DNA of 64,000 nucleotides from JAIQFF01 sp963725615 (GTDB lineage Bacteria; Acidobacteriota; Terriglobia; Terriglobales; Acidobacteriaceae): the NCBI GenBank assembly GCA_963725615.1, contig CAVRZO010000006.1:124001-188000 (forward strand). Direction: 5' to 3'. Shown here piece by piece: positions 44,131-52,762 of the stretch. The notes beneath the pieces were generated by a model. That model had not been told where the DNA came from and did not search any database. It worked only from the letters and a program-made list of their open reading frames with translations. Positions within the stretch are counted from its first letter, which is position 1. Each line of letters starts with the position of its first letter. The position numbers were made by a program, and so were the translations under genes.

Positions 44131-46260
44131 TTGAACTCCGATCGAGGCCAACGCGCAAAGCGTCTGGGTGTGGCTGTGCTTCTGCTGTTGCTCCCGGTGC
44201 TGCCCCTGCGGGCGCGGGGCAAGTCGGAGGCCTGGGCCTCGACTCAATACTCCACCGCGCAGCGGCTGCGGGAAACACTGAACAGCCTTCCTTCCAACCA
44301 GCAAACTCGCAAGGAATACCAGCGCGTCATTGCCGCCTACCGCCGCGTCTATTACGGCTCGCCGGCTTCTTCCAAAGCAGATCCCAGCGTAGCGGCCGTG
44401 GCTGAACTGCTGACAGAAATGGGCCGGCGCTTTAATGATGATAAGGCCCTGCACGCAGCCATCGGACAATACAAGTTCCTGCGCCGGGAGTATCCCGGCA
44501 GCCACGACCGTTTCGAAGGGCTGTTCACCATCGGCCAGATTTACCAGGATGATCTCAAAGATCCGGCCCAGGCAAAACTGACATTCGAGGAGTTCCTCCA
44601 CCGCTATCCTCACCACCACCTGGCCGATGAGGCCCGCAAGGCGCTCAGCGATCCGGTGCAGCAAGCGGGGTTGAAATCGAAAGACGAGAACGACTCGGAT
44701 GACGATTCCACCGCCCCCAAAAGTCGCGCCGGGAAAGCGGTCTCCAGCAAGAGTCCTAAGCCCGCCGCCGACACCACAGTCTCGGATGAAGCAACTGAGA
44801 GCCGGAATCCATCGCATGTCACCAGCGTCCGCCACTGGTCTACCCCGGAGTACACCCGGATCGCCATCGGACTGGAGAAGGACGTAAAGTTTGAGGCTCA
44901 GCGCATCGAGAATCCCGAGCGCATCTTTTTCGATCTGCTCGACACCAACCTGACGGCGTCGCTGCTGGGCAAGACTTTCGACGTGGACGATGCCCTGCTG
45001 AAGAAGATCCGCGTGGCGCAGTTCCAGCCGGGAAAGTCGCGGATTGTACTGGAGGTTGCGGACAGCTCTGACTACAGCACGTCGGTGCTTACGGACCCGC
45101 CGCGCCTGATCATTGATATCCGCGCGAAGGATATTCGCGGCAAGGATACTCAGGGCAAGACAGCAGCGCGGGAAACGCCCGTGAAAGAAGCGGTAGTAGC
45201 GGTTGAGACTGCGAAAAAATCGATGACGGCTGCGGAAACCAAAGCAGAGGCAAAGAGAGCCGCCGACAAGCCGTTGCCAGTCACGACCAGCAATGGCGCC
45301 AGAAAAACCGTGGTCGAAGCAGACGATGACGACGACAGCGCCGTGACCGTCGCCAAACTCGATCCTCCGGAAATCAAGCCTGCGGCCAAGGCGCCGGTGA
45401 CGCTGCCCCCGCCAGCATTGAATTTGCCCAAGCTTTCGCGAAGCTCCAGCCGTAACCGGCGCCAGCCGGCAGCGGTTTTTCCGGACGTCCGCGAAGCCTC
45501 TCCGACAGCCAGCGGCGATCGCTCGCTGATCCGCGCTCTGGGGTTGAAGATCGGCAGAATCGTGATTGACCCCGGACACGGCGGACACGATACCGGCACC
45601 ATCGGTCCCAATGGCCTCGAAGAAAAAGATCTGGTGCTCGATGTCGGCCGCCGGCTGGGCAAGCTGTTGCAGTCCCGCCTCGGCGCCGACGTGGTCTTTA
45701 CCCGTAAGGACGACACTTTCATTCCACTGGAGACTCGCACCTCAATCGCCAACCAGGAGCAGGCCGACCTGTTCGTTTCGATCCACGCCAACTCCAGTCG
45801 CGACCCGGATGCGCGTGGCGTCGAGACCTACTACTTGAATTTCACTTCGTCCCCTGAAGCGCTGGATGTGGCGGCGCGCGAAAATTCGGCTTCGGACAAA
45901 TCTGTCTATGAGCTCCAGGATCTGGTGAAGAAGATCGCGCTGAAAGAGAAAATTGAGGAGTCACGCGAGTTTGCGTCCAACGTGCAGCGCGCTCTGCACA
46001 GCGGACTCGCCGCGAAGAGCCCTGGGATCCGTGATCGAGGGGTCAAGAAGGCTCCGTTTATCGTGCTGATCGGGGCCAACATGCCGTCCATCCTGGCCGA
46101 GATTTCGTTTGTCAGCAATCCGGGCGACGAACGCAGGCTGCAGAATGCCGACTATCGTCAGCGGATCGCGGAATCGCTGTACCGGGGAATATCGAAATAT
46201 GTCGGCGGCTTGAGCGGGGTTAAAGTCGCCAGCAAGATTGATAAAGGCGGAAGCCACTAG
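44131..46260 (+). CDS. N-acetylmuramoyl-L-alanine amidase with TPR-like and AMIN domains
   Basis: A 709-residue exported protein: signal peptide (1-27), a helical repeat domain (about 40-170) similar to the YbgF/BamD type (QYKFLRREYPGSHDRFEGLF), a linker, an AMIN domain (about 230-335, RIAIGLEKDVKFEAQR), a Lys/Ala/Pro-rich linker and an Amidase_3 domain (about 475-700) with IVIDPGHGGHDTGTIG, ISIHANS-like FVSIHANSS and the catalytic Glu in SILAEISFVSN. It cuts the stem peptide from peptidoglycan, usually at division. TTG start. Confidence 0.88.
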   Translation: MNSDRGQRAKRLGVAVLLLLLPVLPLRARGKSEAWASTQYSTAQRLRETLNSLPSNQQTRKEYQRVIAAYRRVYYGSPASSKADPSVAAVAELLTEMGRRFNDDKALHAAIGQYKFLRREYPGSHDRFEGLFTIGQIYQDDLKDPAQAKLTFEEFLHRYPHHHLADEARKALSDPVQQAGLKSKDENDSDDDSTAPKSRAGKAVSSKSPKPAADTTVSDEATESRNPSHVTSVRHWSTPEYTRIAIGLEKDVKFEAQRIENPERIFFDLLDTNLTASLLGKTFDVDDALLKKIRVAQFQPGKSRIVLEVADSSDYSTSVLTDPPRLIIDIRAKDIRGKDTQGKTAARETPVKEAVVAVETAKKSMTAAETKAEAKRAADKPLPVTTSNGARKTVVEADDDDDSAVTVAKLDPPEIKPAAKAPVTLPPPALNLPKLSRSSSRNRRQPAAVFPDVREASPTASGDRSLIRALGLKIGRIVIDPGHGGHDTGTIGPNGLEEKDLVLDVGRRLGKLLQSRLGADVVFTRKDDTFIPLETRTSIANQEQADLFVSIHANSSRDPDARGVETYYLNFTSSPEALDVAARENSASDKSVYELQDLVKKIALKEKIEESREFASNVQRALHSGLAAKSPGIRDRGVKKAPFIVLIGANMPSILAEISFVSNPGDERRLQNADYRQRIAESLYRGISKYVGGLSGVKVASKIDKGGSH

Positions 46261-46296
46261 TCCAAGTTATTCCGCGGTGTTTAGCTCATCAGACAC

Positions 46297-46414
46297 TCTT
46301 TGCGTCCTTTGCGGTCCCCTTTGCGTCCTTTGCGGTTGAGACCTTGACCTCACTCGCCGCAAGATGACCGCCTAACCGCAAAGCTCGCAAAGGGAACCGC
46401 AAAGGACGCAAAGA
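46297..46414. repeat. Long inverted repeat of ctttgcgtcctttgcgg type
   Basis: The left arm tctttgcgtcctttgcggt continues with cccctttgcg; the right arm is its near-perfect inverse, over ~44 bases each. It is a dispersed element or strong transcription barrier between the amidase gene and the next gene. No ORF here. Confidence 0.8.
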
Positions 46415-46503
46415 AAATCAGGCAGCTCTAACTTCCGTCCCATGGAAACTTTCCGCTCTCATCTGTAGTCTAACTAGACAGGGCTTTGCCCCGGGTTTGC
46501 CTT

Positions 46504-47703
46504 ATGGTTACGAAACTTACGTCGGTTTTGATTCTGCTCGTTTTGGCCCTGGGCGCTGCCTTCGCGGGCGAGTCGCCCGCGACCACACAAACCGTACAGG
46601 CCACACGGCCCACACAGCCCGGACAGGCTTCGATTCTTCCTCCGCAATTCGCCGGGTGGCATGTTTCCGGCTCGACTAAGACGAGCCAAGACCCTGCGGT
46701 CGCTGACCCTGTGAACGCCGCATTACTCAAGGAATACGGCTTGACCGACTTTGAATCTGGCGCCTACACCCGGGATGACGGACGCAAGGTCGCCCTCAAA
46801 GCCATTCGCTTCACGGATGCCAGCGGCGCATACGGCGCCTTCACGTACTACAAGATGCCCCAGATGCTCACCGAGTCGATCCCCGACCAGGGCGCGTCGC
46901 TGAATGAGCGGGTGCTGTTTTATCGCGGCAACATTCTGGTGGACGCGGTATTCGACAAGCTGAGCGCCATGTCGGCCGCCGAGTTGCGCGATCTGTCTGA
47001 AGGACTGCCCCTGCCGACCGGGAACACGCGCAATCTGCCCATCCTGCCGCAGTACCTTCCGAAGTCGGGTTATGTGAAGAACACCGCGAAATACGTGCTG
47101 GGGCCAGTGGGCCTGGAGAAGATCAGCGCGCCGCTTTCCGCGCCCCTGGTGGACTTCAACGCCAGCACTGAAGTGGCTTTGGGCAACTACCAAACCGCGG
47201 ACGGAATCGCGACGCTCATGCTGATCGAGTATCCGACGCCGCAACTGGCGGCGGAACATCTGCGACAGATCGACGCGGCCAACCAGGCCAAGGCGCAGGC
47301 GCACGCTGGAAGTCCGGCAGCAAATGCTGATCCGACCTTCGCCAAGCGCACCGGTCCCATCGTGGTGATTGCGACGGGAGCAATCTCGCCAGGAGAAGCG
47401 CGTTCTCTCTTGAGTTGGGTGAACTACGAAGCCGACGTAAACTGGACCGAGAACACCTATCAAGGCAAGAAAAATAATCTGGGCAACCTGCTGATCAATG
47501 TTTTCCTGCTGTGCGGAATTCTGATCGTATTCGCGGGAGTGGCGGGTGTCGCATTTGGAGGGATTCGGATCTTCTTCAATCACATTTTGCCGGAGAAGAT
47601 TCTGCACCGCCAAAAGGATGTGGATTTCATTTCTCTGAACCTATCCGACGGTCAGGATGGAGCCGCCGATTCCAAGGTAAGCTCATCAATCAAAGCCGTT
47701 TAA
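46504..47703 (+). CDS. Exported single-pass membrane protein, DUF6599-like
   Basis: A 399-residue protein with a signal peptide (1-20), a long periplasmic domain that seems to have two similar halves, and a C-terminal membrane segment (about 334-358) followed by a short basic tail. I think it belongs to the DUF6599 group of Acidobacteriota but cannot verify this. Residues ~20-27 (GESPATTQ) are encoded by a copy of a dispersed repeat. Function unknown. ATG 46504 is preferred to 46486. Confidence 0.72.
   Translation: MVTKLTSVLILLVLALGAAFAGESPATTQTVQATRPTQPGQASILPPQFAGWHVSGSTKTSQDPAVADPVNAALLKEYGLTDFESGAYTRDDGRKVALKAIRFTDASGAYGAFTYYKMPQMLTESIPDQGASLNERVLFYRGNILVDAVFDKLSAMSAAELRDLSEGLPLPTGNTRNLPILPQYLPKSGYVKNTAKYVLGPVGLEKISAPLSAPLVDFNASTEVALGNYQTADGIATLMLIEYPTPQLAAEHLRQIDAANQAKAQAHAGSPAANADPTFAKRTGPIVVIATGAISPGEARSLLSWVNYEADVNWTENTYQGKKNNLGNLLINVFLLCGILIVFAGVAGVAFGGIRIFFNHILPEKILHRQKDVDFISLNLSDGQDGAADSKVSSSIKAV
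46563..46589 (+). repeat. Dispersed repeat inside the coding region
   Basis: cgcgggcgagtcgcccgcga followed by ccacaca is the same 27 bases as in the right arm of the intergenic inverted repeat at 61074-61180. It is in frame within the signal-peptide junction. Confidence 0.75.
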
Positions 47704-47805
47704 GGAGTGAAACCTGGCAAAACGCCCAAAATGGGCCGCTTGACCGGCCTGTTAACCTATTTTCTAAGTTGTTGATTACAAAGATATTTATTTCCCAAAA
47801 ATCCC

Positions 47806-47835
47806 TTGACACCCCCCTTTTTCGGCTCATAAGAT
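47806..47835 (+). promoter_or_regulatory. Strong sigma-70 promoter
   Basis: Consensus TTGACA (47806-47811), an 18-base spacer and TAAGAT (47830-47835). Transcription should start near 47842. Confidence 0.65.
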
Positions 47836-47841
47836 TTCGCC

Positions 47842-47925
47842 AGAAAGTTTTAACGGATTTTTTGCCCCGTTGGAACTATTCTCCCTTAAAAGAAAAGGCC
47901 GCCTATGCCAGGGCGGCCTTTTTGT
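47842..47925 (+). ncRNA. Predicted small RNA of about 85 nt
   Basis: A clear promoter and a clear terminator lie 60-90 bases apart with no ORF or ribosome-binding site between. The predicted RNA begins cagaaagttttaacgg, has a small hairpin (aacgg with ccgtt), a single-stranded pyrimidine-rich stretch ctattctccctt that could pair with ribosome-binding sites, and ends in the terminator. Known sRNAs have this build. No known family is recognised. Confidence 0.5.
47894..47925 (+). terminator. Rho-independent terminator
   Basis: aaaggccgcc (47894-47903) pairs with ggcggccttt (47912-47921), followed by ttgtt. It ends the predicted small RNA. Confidence 0.85.
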
Positions 47926-47926
47926 T

Positions 47927-48047
47927 GCAGTCGTCGGTCGTCAGTTTAAGTCATCAGCCTTCAAATCTTCGTTCGTCAGCGCAGGCGAACCTCGTTGAAT
48001 AAAACGTTGAACTTCCTGACGACTGAAGACCGACGACTGACGACTGC
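47927..48047. repeat. Inverted repeat of gacgactg type
   Basis: gcagtcgtcggtcgtcagt at the left and actgacgactgc with further gacgactg copies at the right form an imperfect inverted repeat of ~30-base arms. It lies between the small-RNA locus and tRNA-Thr. Confidence 0.7.
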
Positions 48048-48068
48048 CTTTGTTAGAATCGAAAACAG

Positions 48069-48144
48069 GCCGACGTAGCTCAGTTGGTAGAGCAGCCGAT
48101 TCGTAATCGGCAGGTCAGCGGTTCAAGTCCGCTCGTCGGCTCCA
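48069..48144 (+). tRNA. tRNA-Thr, anticodon CGT
   Basis: A full cloverleaf: acceptor GCCGACG/CGTCGGC, D-arm GCTC...GAGC, anticodon stem GCCGA/TCGGC with loop TTCGTAA (CGT at positions 34-36), T-arm AGCGG/CCGCT with TTCAAGT, and an encoded TCCA end. It reads ACG codons. An extended -10 (TGTTAGAAT, 48051-48059) just upstream may be its promoter; tRNA-Arg has TAGAAT at the same place. Confidence 0.97.
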
Positions 48145-48286
48145 GTTTTTATTTGGTGCGACGTTTTCCACGAGTTTTGCACTCCGAATTGGGCAAGTTG
48201 TCTGGCGTGATTCCCTTTCAGGTCAGTTTCGCCTTGCCAACCGCTAGTAACTTTTCCGATAATACAGTGAGAGCCCGATATCAATC

Positions 48287-49174
48287 GTGTATCGATACAG
48301 TCAAGCCGATCTGCTCCGCATCCTGAGGGTCACGGCACGTCAGTTGGCATCCTGGGAGAAGGCCGGACTGGTGGCCGCTGCCGAGAGCTATTCTTTCTTT
48401 GAACTCCTGCAGGTCAAGAAAGTGCGAGACCTGTGCGCGCGCAAAGTGCGTCCCGCGGTGATCCGGCAATCGCTGGAGGCCATGCTGAAGCATGTTGCGG
48501 GGATGGAAAATCCTTTGCTCGAAGCCGGGGCGTTCACCACCGGTCACCGGATTGCGTTTCGTCACAAAGGCAAAGTGGTCGAGCCCATTGCGGGGCAGTT
48601 CATGTTCGATTTTTCTCCCGGACAGCGGGTCGTGGCCAGCACTCCGATCCCCAGCCGTCCCGAGGCGACGCCGACCGACGCAGCCGAGCTTTTTGCACGC
48701 GGCATCGCGCTCGAAGAAGACCCCAACCATCAGACGCAAGCGATCGAAATGTACCAGCAGGTGCTGGACCTCGATCCCGATCACGCTGCCGCGCACATCA
48801 ACCTGGGGACGCTGCATTACAACCGGCAGGAGTATGCGCTGGCGGAAAAGCACTACCGCCATGCCATCGAAGTAGATCCGCGCTACGCCCTGGCTTACTT
48901 TGACCTGGGCAACGTGCTGGATGAAACCGGGCGGGTCACGGAAGCGATCCAGACCTACAGCACGGCGCTGCAACTGGCGCCCACCTACGCTGACGCCCAC
49001 TACAACCTGGCGCTGGCCTACGAAAAGATCAAAGAGCCCCGCAACGCCCTCAAGCACTGGCGCGCTTATGTGAAGCTGGACACGGTCGGACCCTGGTCGG
49101 TGCACGCGCGCAACCAGATCCAGCGCATCCTGCAAGCCGACGGATTGAAACTCATACAGGGCGGTAAGCAGTAA
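48287..49174 (+). CDS. MerR-like DNA-binding domain fused to TPR repeats
   Basis: A 295-residue cytoplasmic protein. Residues 1-70 look like a MerR-type winged helix (YSQADLLRILRVTARQLASWEKAGLV, then SFFELLQVKKVRDL), and residues ~135-275 hold three to four TPR units (AAAHINLGTLHYNRQEYALAEKHY is one, shown here in part as INLGTLHYNRQEY). The MerR helix pair seems complete but the ligand-binding half is replaced by TPRs, so regulation likely works through protein partners. GTG start. It follows tRNA-Thr by 142 bases. Confidence 0.8.
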   Translation: MYRYSQADLLRILRVTARQLASWEKAGLVAAAESYSFFELLQVKKVRDLCARKVRPAVIRQSLEAMLKHVAGMENPLLEAGAFTTGHRIAFRHKGKVVEPIAGQFMFDFSPGQRVVASTPIPSRPEATPTDAAELFARGIALEEDPNHQTQAIEMYQQVLDLDPDHAAAHINLGTLHYNRQEYALAEKHYRHAIEVDPRYALAYFDLGNVLDETGRVTEAIQTYSTALQLAPTYADAHYNLALAYEKIKEPRNALKHWRAYVKLDTVGPWSVHARNQIQRILQADGLKLIQGGKQ

Positions 49175-49245
49175 GTTTTCCATCTAGCGCCGGCGCTATA
49201 AAAGACTGCTAGAATTGCTAGTTCCTCTCCTTTGAAGGTGCTTTC

Positions 49246-50424
49246 ATGCCTGACGCTACCCTGCAGATTCCGTCGCCCAGTCCTCTGACTTCTTTCACCG
49301 AAGATGAAATTATGTTTCGTGACAACATTCGCCAGTTTGCCGATGAGAAGGTCCGGCCGCTGGTGAAAGAGATGGACGAAAAAGGCGTCTTCGACCAGGA
49401 CCTGATTCGCCAGTTCTTTCAGCTTGGGTTGATGGGGATCGAAATTCCCGAGCAGCACGGCGGCGGCGGGGGCAAGTTCTTTGAAGCGATCCTCGCGGTC
49501 GAGGAAATGTCGCGAGTGGACGCTTCCGCCGGCGTGGTGGTGGACGTGCAGAACACGCTGGTCAACAATGCCTTGCTGCGCTGGGGCAGCGAGGAGCAGA
49601 AGAAGCGATTCCTGCCGCGCATGGCCGCCGACACCTGCGGCGCCTACGCCCTCAGCGAAGCCGGTTCCGGATCGGACGCCTTCGCCCTACAAACCCGGGC
49701 CACACTCAAGGGCAGCGACTACGTCCTCAATGGACGCAAACTCTGGATCACGAACGGCAAGGAGGCCGGGCTGTTTGTGCTCTTTGCCACGGTCGATCCG
49801 GCGGCCGGTTACAAGGGCATCACGGCCTTCCTCATTGAAAAGACATTCCCCGGCTTCACTGTGGGCAAGAAGGAAGACAAGCTGGGGATTCGCGCGTCAT
49901 CTACCTGCGAGCTGATTCTCGAAGACTGCTCCGTGCCGAAATCCAACGTCCTGGGCGAAGTGGGCAAAGGCTACAAGATCGCGATCGAAACTTTGAACGA
50001 GGGCAGAATCGGGATCGGGGCGCAAATGGCTGGAGTGGCTCGCGGCGCCTGGGAGTACGCGTCGAAGTATGCGCAGGAACGCACACAGTTTGGCAAGCCG
50101 ATCGCCGACTATCAAGGTATCCAGTTCCAAATCGCGCAGATGGCGACGGAAATCGAAGCGGCGCGGCTGATGGTGTATAACGCGGCACGCATGAAAGATG
50201 CAGGCATCCCGTTCGTGAAGGAAGCTGCGATGACCAAGCTGTTTTGCTCGCAGGTGGCGGAGCGGGTGACCTCTCTGGCCATAGAAATTTACGGCGGTTA
50301 CGGCTTTACCAAAGACTATCCCGTGGAGAAGTACTGGCGCGATTCGAAGATCGGCAAGATCTACGAAGGCACATCCAACATGCAACTGGCTACGATTGCA
50401 AAGCTGGTGATGGCCAGCAAATAA
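49246..50424 (+). CDS. Acyl-CoA dehydrogenase
   Basis: A 392-residue FAD enzyme of fatty-acid or branched-chain amino acid breakdown, making trans-2-enoyl-CoA. Seen: the FAD-binding ALSEAGSGSDAF and KLWITNGKEAG, ERTQFGKPIADYQGIQFQIA, and the catalytic Glu in IYEGTSNMQLATIA. The sequence is closest in style to short/branched-chain acyl-CoA dehydrogenases. Ribosome-binding site gaaggtg precedes the ATG. No other beta-oxidation gene is adjacent. Confidence 0.92.
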   Translation: MPDATLQIPSPSPLTSFTEDEIMFRDNIRQFADEKVRPLVKEMDEKGVFDQDLIRQFFQLGLMGIEIPEQHGGGGGKFFEAILAVEEMSRVDASAGVVVDVQNTLVNNALLRWGSEEQKKRFLPRMAADTCGAYALSEAGSGSDAFALQTRATLKGSDYVLNGRKLWITNGKEAGLFVLFATVDPAAGYKGITAFLIEKTFPGFTVGKKEDKLGIRASSTCELILEDCSVPKSNVLGEVGKGYKIAIETLNEGRIGIGAQMAGVARGAWEYASKYAQERTQFGKPIADYQGIQFQIAQMATEIEAARLMVYNAARMKDAGIPFVKEAAMTKLFCSQVAERVTSLAIEIYGGYGFTKDYPVEKYWRDSKIGKIYEGTSNMQLATIAKLVMASK

Positions 50425-50564
50425 GGCCACAGGCCCGGAATCAGGGCCGGACATGAACCCAGGCCCAATATTCTCCATTGATCTGCTTACAAATTCAGGG
50501 TACGCCCGTCGAACGCTTGGGTTGGTTTGTCTACCGTGTGCACATAATCGCAAAGGAAAAATCA

Positions 50565-52631
50565 ATGATAAAGATGCTAGCTGCGCTCGTAATCGTATCG
50601 GCTCTGTCTGCCGCCTCGCTGGCGCAAACGCCAGCCGCCGGCAAGGCTGGTCCGCAAAAGCCTCCCGACCTTTTGCCCGGCCTGGACAAGCAGCTCATCG
50701 ACGCCACGGCCGATCCGTGCACCGATTTTTTCCAGTACGCCTGCGGTAATTTTTCCAAACTCTACCCCATCCCGAACGACCGCTCCTCCTACTCAACCGG
50801 CGCTATCATTGCGGACCATACCGAATACGTCCTGCATTCCATGCTGGAAAAAGCCGCTGCGGGCGGCGCCGGCCGCACTCCCAACGAGCAAAAGATTGGC
50901 GACGCCTACGCCGCTTGCATGGACGAATCCACCATCAACCAGAAGGGTTTGACGCCGCTGCAAATGGAGCTGGATCGTATTACCGCTCTCAAGAGCAAAG
51001 ACGAGTTGCCCGAACTACTCGCCCGTTTTCAACTGATCGGCGTAACCGCCTTTATGAATTTCGGCGAGCAGCAGGATTACAAGGACGCGCGGAAGCAGAT
51101 CGCCGTCGTTGACCAGGGAGGTCTGGGACTGCCCGAACGCGACTATTACTTCCGCACCGGCGACGCCGCTGCAAAAACCCGCGCCCAGTACGTGCAGCAT
51201 ATTGCCAACATGTTCAAGCTCACGGGCGAGTCGGAAAAGAAAGCTGTCAGTGACGCACAGGCCATCATGGATCTGGAAACCGCGCTGGCCAAGGTTTCTA
51301 TGGACATCACTTCGCGGCGCGATCCCAACAAGGTTTACCACCTGATGCCGGTCTCCGAGCTCGCCACTCTGGCTCCGGGTGTGGCGTGGGACCGCTTTCT
51401 GGTTGCATCCGGAGCACCCAAGCTCAGTGAGTTGAACGTGGCGAATCCTGACTTCATCAAGGGACTGAACAGCCTGCTGGCCTCGACCGACTTGGAATCG
51501 ATCAAGACCTACCTGCGCTGGCAGCTGGTTCTCTCGACCCCGGGCTACGTGCTGCCCAAGGCGCTCGACGATGAACGCTTCGATTTCTACGGCCACAAGT
51601 TAAGGGGCCAGCCCGAACAAAGGGCCCGCTGGAAACGCTGCGTACAGGCCACCGACGGCGCATTGGGTGAAGCTCTGGGCCAGGTCTACGTCGCCCAGGA
51701 ATTTTCTCCGGCCAACAAGCAGGCCACGCTGCAAATGGTGGAGGACATCGAGGCCGCCATGGACCAGGACATCGACACGCTGGACTGGATGAGTCCTGCC
51801 ACCAAAGTGCGGGCCAAGGAAAAACTGCATGCGGTGGCGGACAAGATCGGATATCCCGACCACTGGCGAGATTATTCCAAGCTGGTCATCGTGCGGGATG
51901 ATGCTTTCGGGAACACGCTGCGCGCCACCGCCTTTGAGAACCGGCGCCAGCTGGCAAAGATCGGCAATCCTGTCGATCGCGGGGAGTGGCTCATAACTCC
52001 GGCCACGGTCGACGCTTATTACAATCCCAGCGCCAATGATATTAACTTTCCGGCTGGCATACTTCAGTCGCCGCTCTACGACAGCCGCGCATCAGACGCG
52101 TCGAACTATGGCCACGTGGGTGGCATCGTAGGACACGAACTCACCCACGGATTCGACGATGAAGGCCGCCAATTCGATGCCAACGGAAACCTCGCGGACT
52201 GGTGGACCGCCGAGGATGCGAAGCACTTCGAAGAGAAGGCGGACTGCGAAGTGAAGGAGTACAGCAACTTCGTCGCCGTGGATGACGTGAAGGTAAATGG
52301 CAAGCTGACGCTGGGCGAGAACACCGCCGACAACGGCGGGCTGCGTCTGGCCTACATCGCTTTCCTGGCCGATGCGAAGCGTAAAAACATCGACCTGGCT
52401 CAAAAGCAGGACGGTTACACTCCGGTGCAGCAATTCTTCCTGGGACACGGACAGAGTTGGTGCGGCAGCACCCGTCCCCAGCAACTCCGCCTGCAAGTGC
52501 AAACCGATCCCCATTCGCCCCGGCAATTCCGGGCGAACGGTGTAGTGCAGAACATGCCCGAGTTCGGCCAGGCCTTCGGCTGCAAAGCCGGACAGCCCAT
52601 GATGCCAGTGAATGCCTGCAGAGTGTGGTAA
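50565..52631 (+). CDS. Exported M13 family metallopeptidase (neprilysin-like)
   Basis: A 688-residue zinc endopeptidase with signal peptide (MIKMLAALVIVSALSAASLA). The N-terminal M13 domain begins PCTDFFQYACGNF; the C-terminal catalytic part has VGHELTHGFDDEG (zinc His pair), GENTADNGGLRLAY (third ligand Glu and Asp) and the family ending NACRVW. It degrades small peptides outside the cell or in the periplasm. ATG 50565 has aaagga nine bases upstream; an earlier in-frame start at 50478 lacks support. Confidence 0.92.
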   Translation: MIKMLAALVIVSALSAASLAQTPAAGKAGPQKPPDLLPGLDKQLIDATADPCTDFFQYACGNFSKLYPIPNDRSSYSTGAIIADHTEYVLHSMLEKAAAGGAGRTPNEQKIGDAYAACMDESTINQKGLTPLQMELDRITALKSKDELPELLARFQLIGVTAFMNFGEQQDYKDARKQIAVVDQGGLGLPERDYYFRTGDAAAKTRAQYVQHIANMFKLTGESEKKAVSDAQAIMDLETALAKVSMDITSRRDPNKVYHLMPVSELATLAPGVAWDRFLVASGAPKLSELNVANPDFIKGLNSLLASTDLESIKTYLRWQLVLSTPGYVLPKALDDERFDFYGHKLRGQPEQRARWKRCVQATDGALGEALGQVYVAQEFSPANKQATLQMVEDIEAAMDQDIDTLDWMSPATKVRAKEKLHAVADKIGYPDHWRDYSKLVIVRDDAFGNTLRATAFENRRQLAKIGNPVDRGEWLITPATVDAYYNPSANDINFPAGILQSPLYDSRASDASNYGHVGGIVGHELTHGFDDEGRQFDANGNLADWWTAEDAKHFEEKADCEVKEYSNFVAVDDVKVNGKLTLGENTADNGGLRLAYIAFLADAKRKNIDLAQKQDGYTPVQQFFLGHGQSWCGSTRPQQLRLQVQTDPHSPRQFRANGVVQNMPEFGQAFGCKAGQPMMPVNACRVW

Positions 52632-52668
52632 GCCCGCGCTGCAAGCGATAAAGACATGCGATAAAGAA

Positions 52669-52700
52669 CGGAGAGACGAGCAATCAATGCCGTCTCTCCG
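52669..52700 (+). terminator. Rho-independent terminator after the M13 peptidase
   Basis: cggagagacg and cgtctctccg form a perfect 10-bp stem with a 12-base loop, followed by ggtgctttgttt. The T run is interrupted. Confidence 0.65.
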
Positions 52701-52762
52701 GGTGCTTTGTTTAGTACCTCCTTCATCTTGACGTTTGCCAACAACCTCGCCAAGCTGTGCTA

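Noticed and set aside
44098..45588. 496-codon frame opposite the amidase
   Set aside because: No domain, high Arg/Gln; the amidase motifs on the plus strand are unambiguous.
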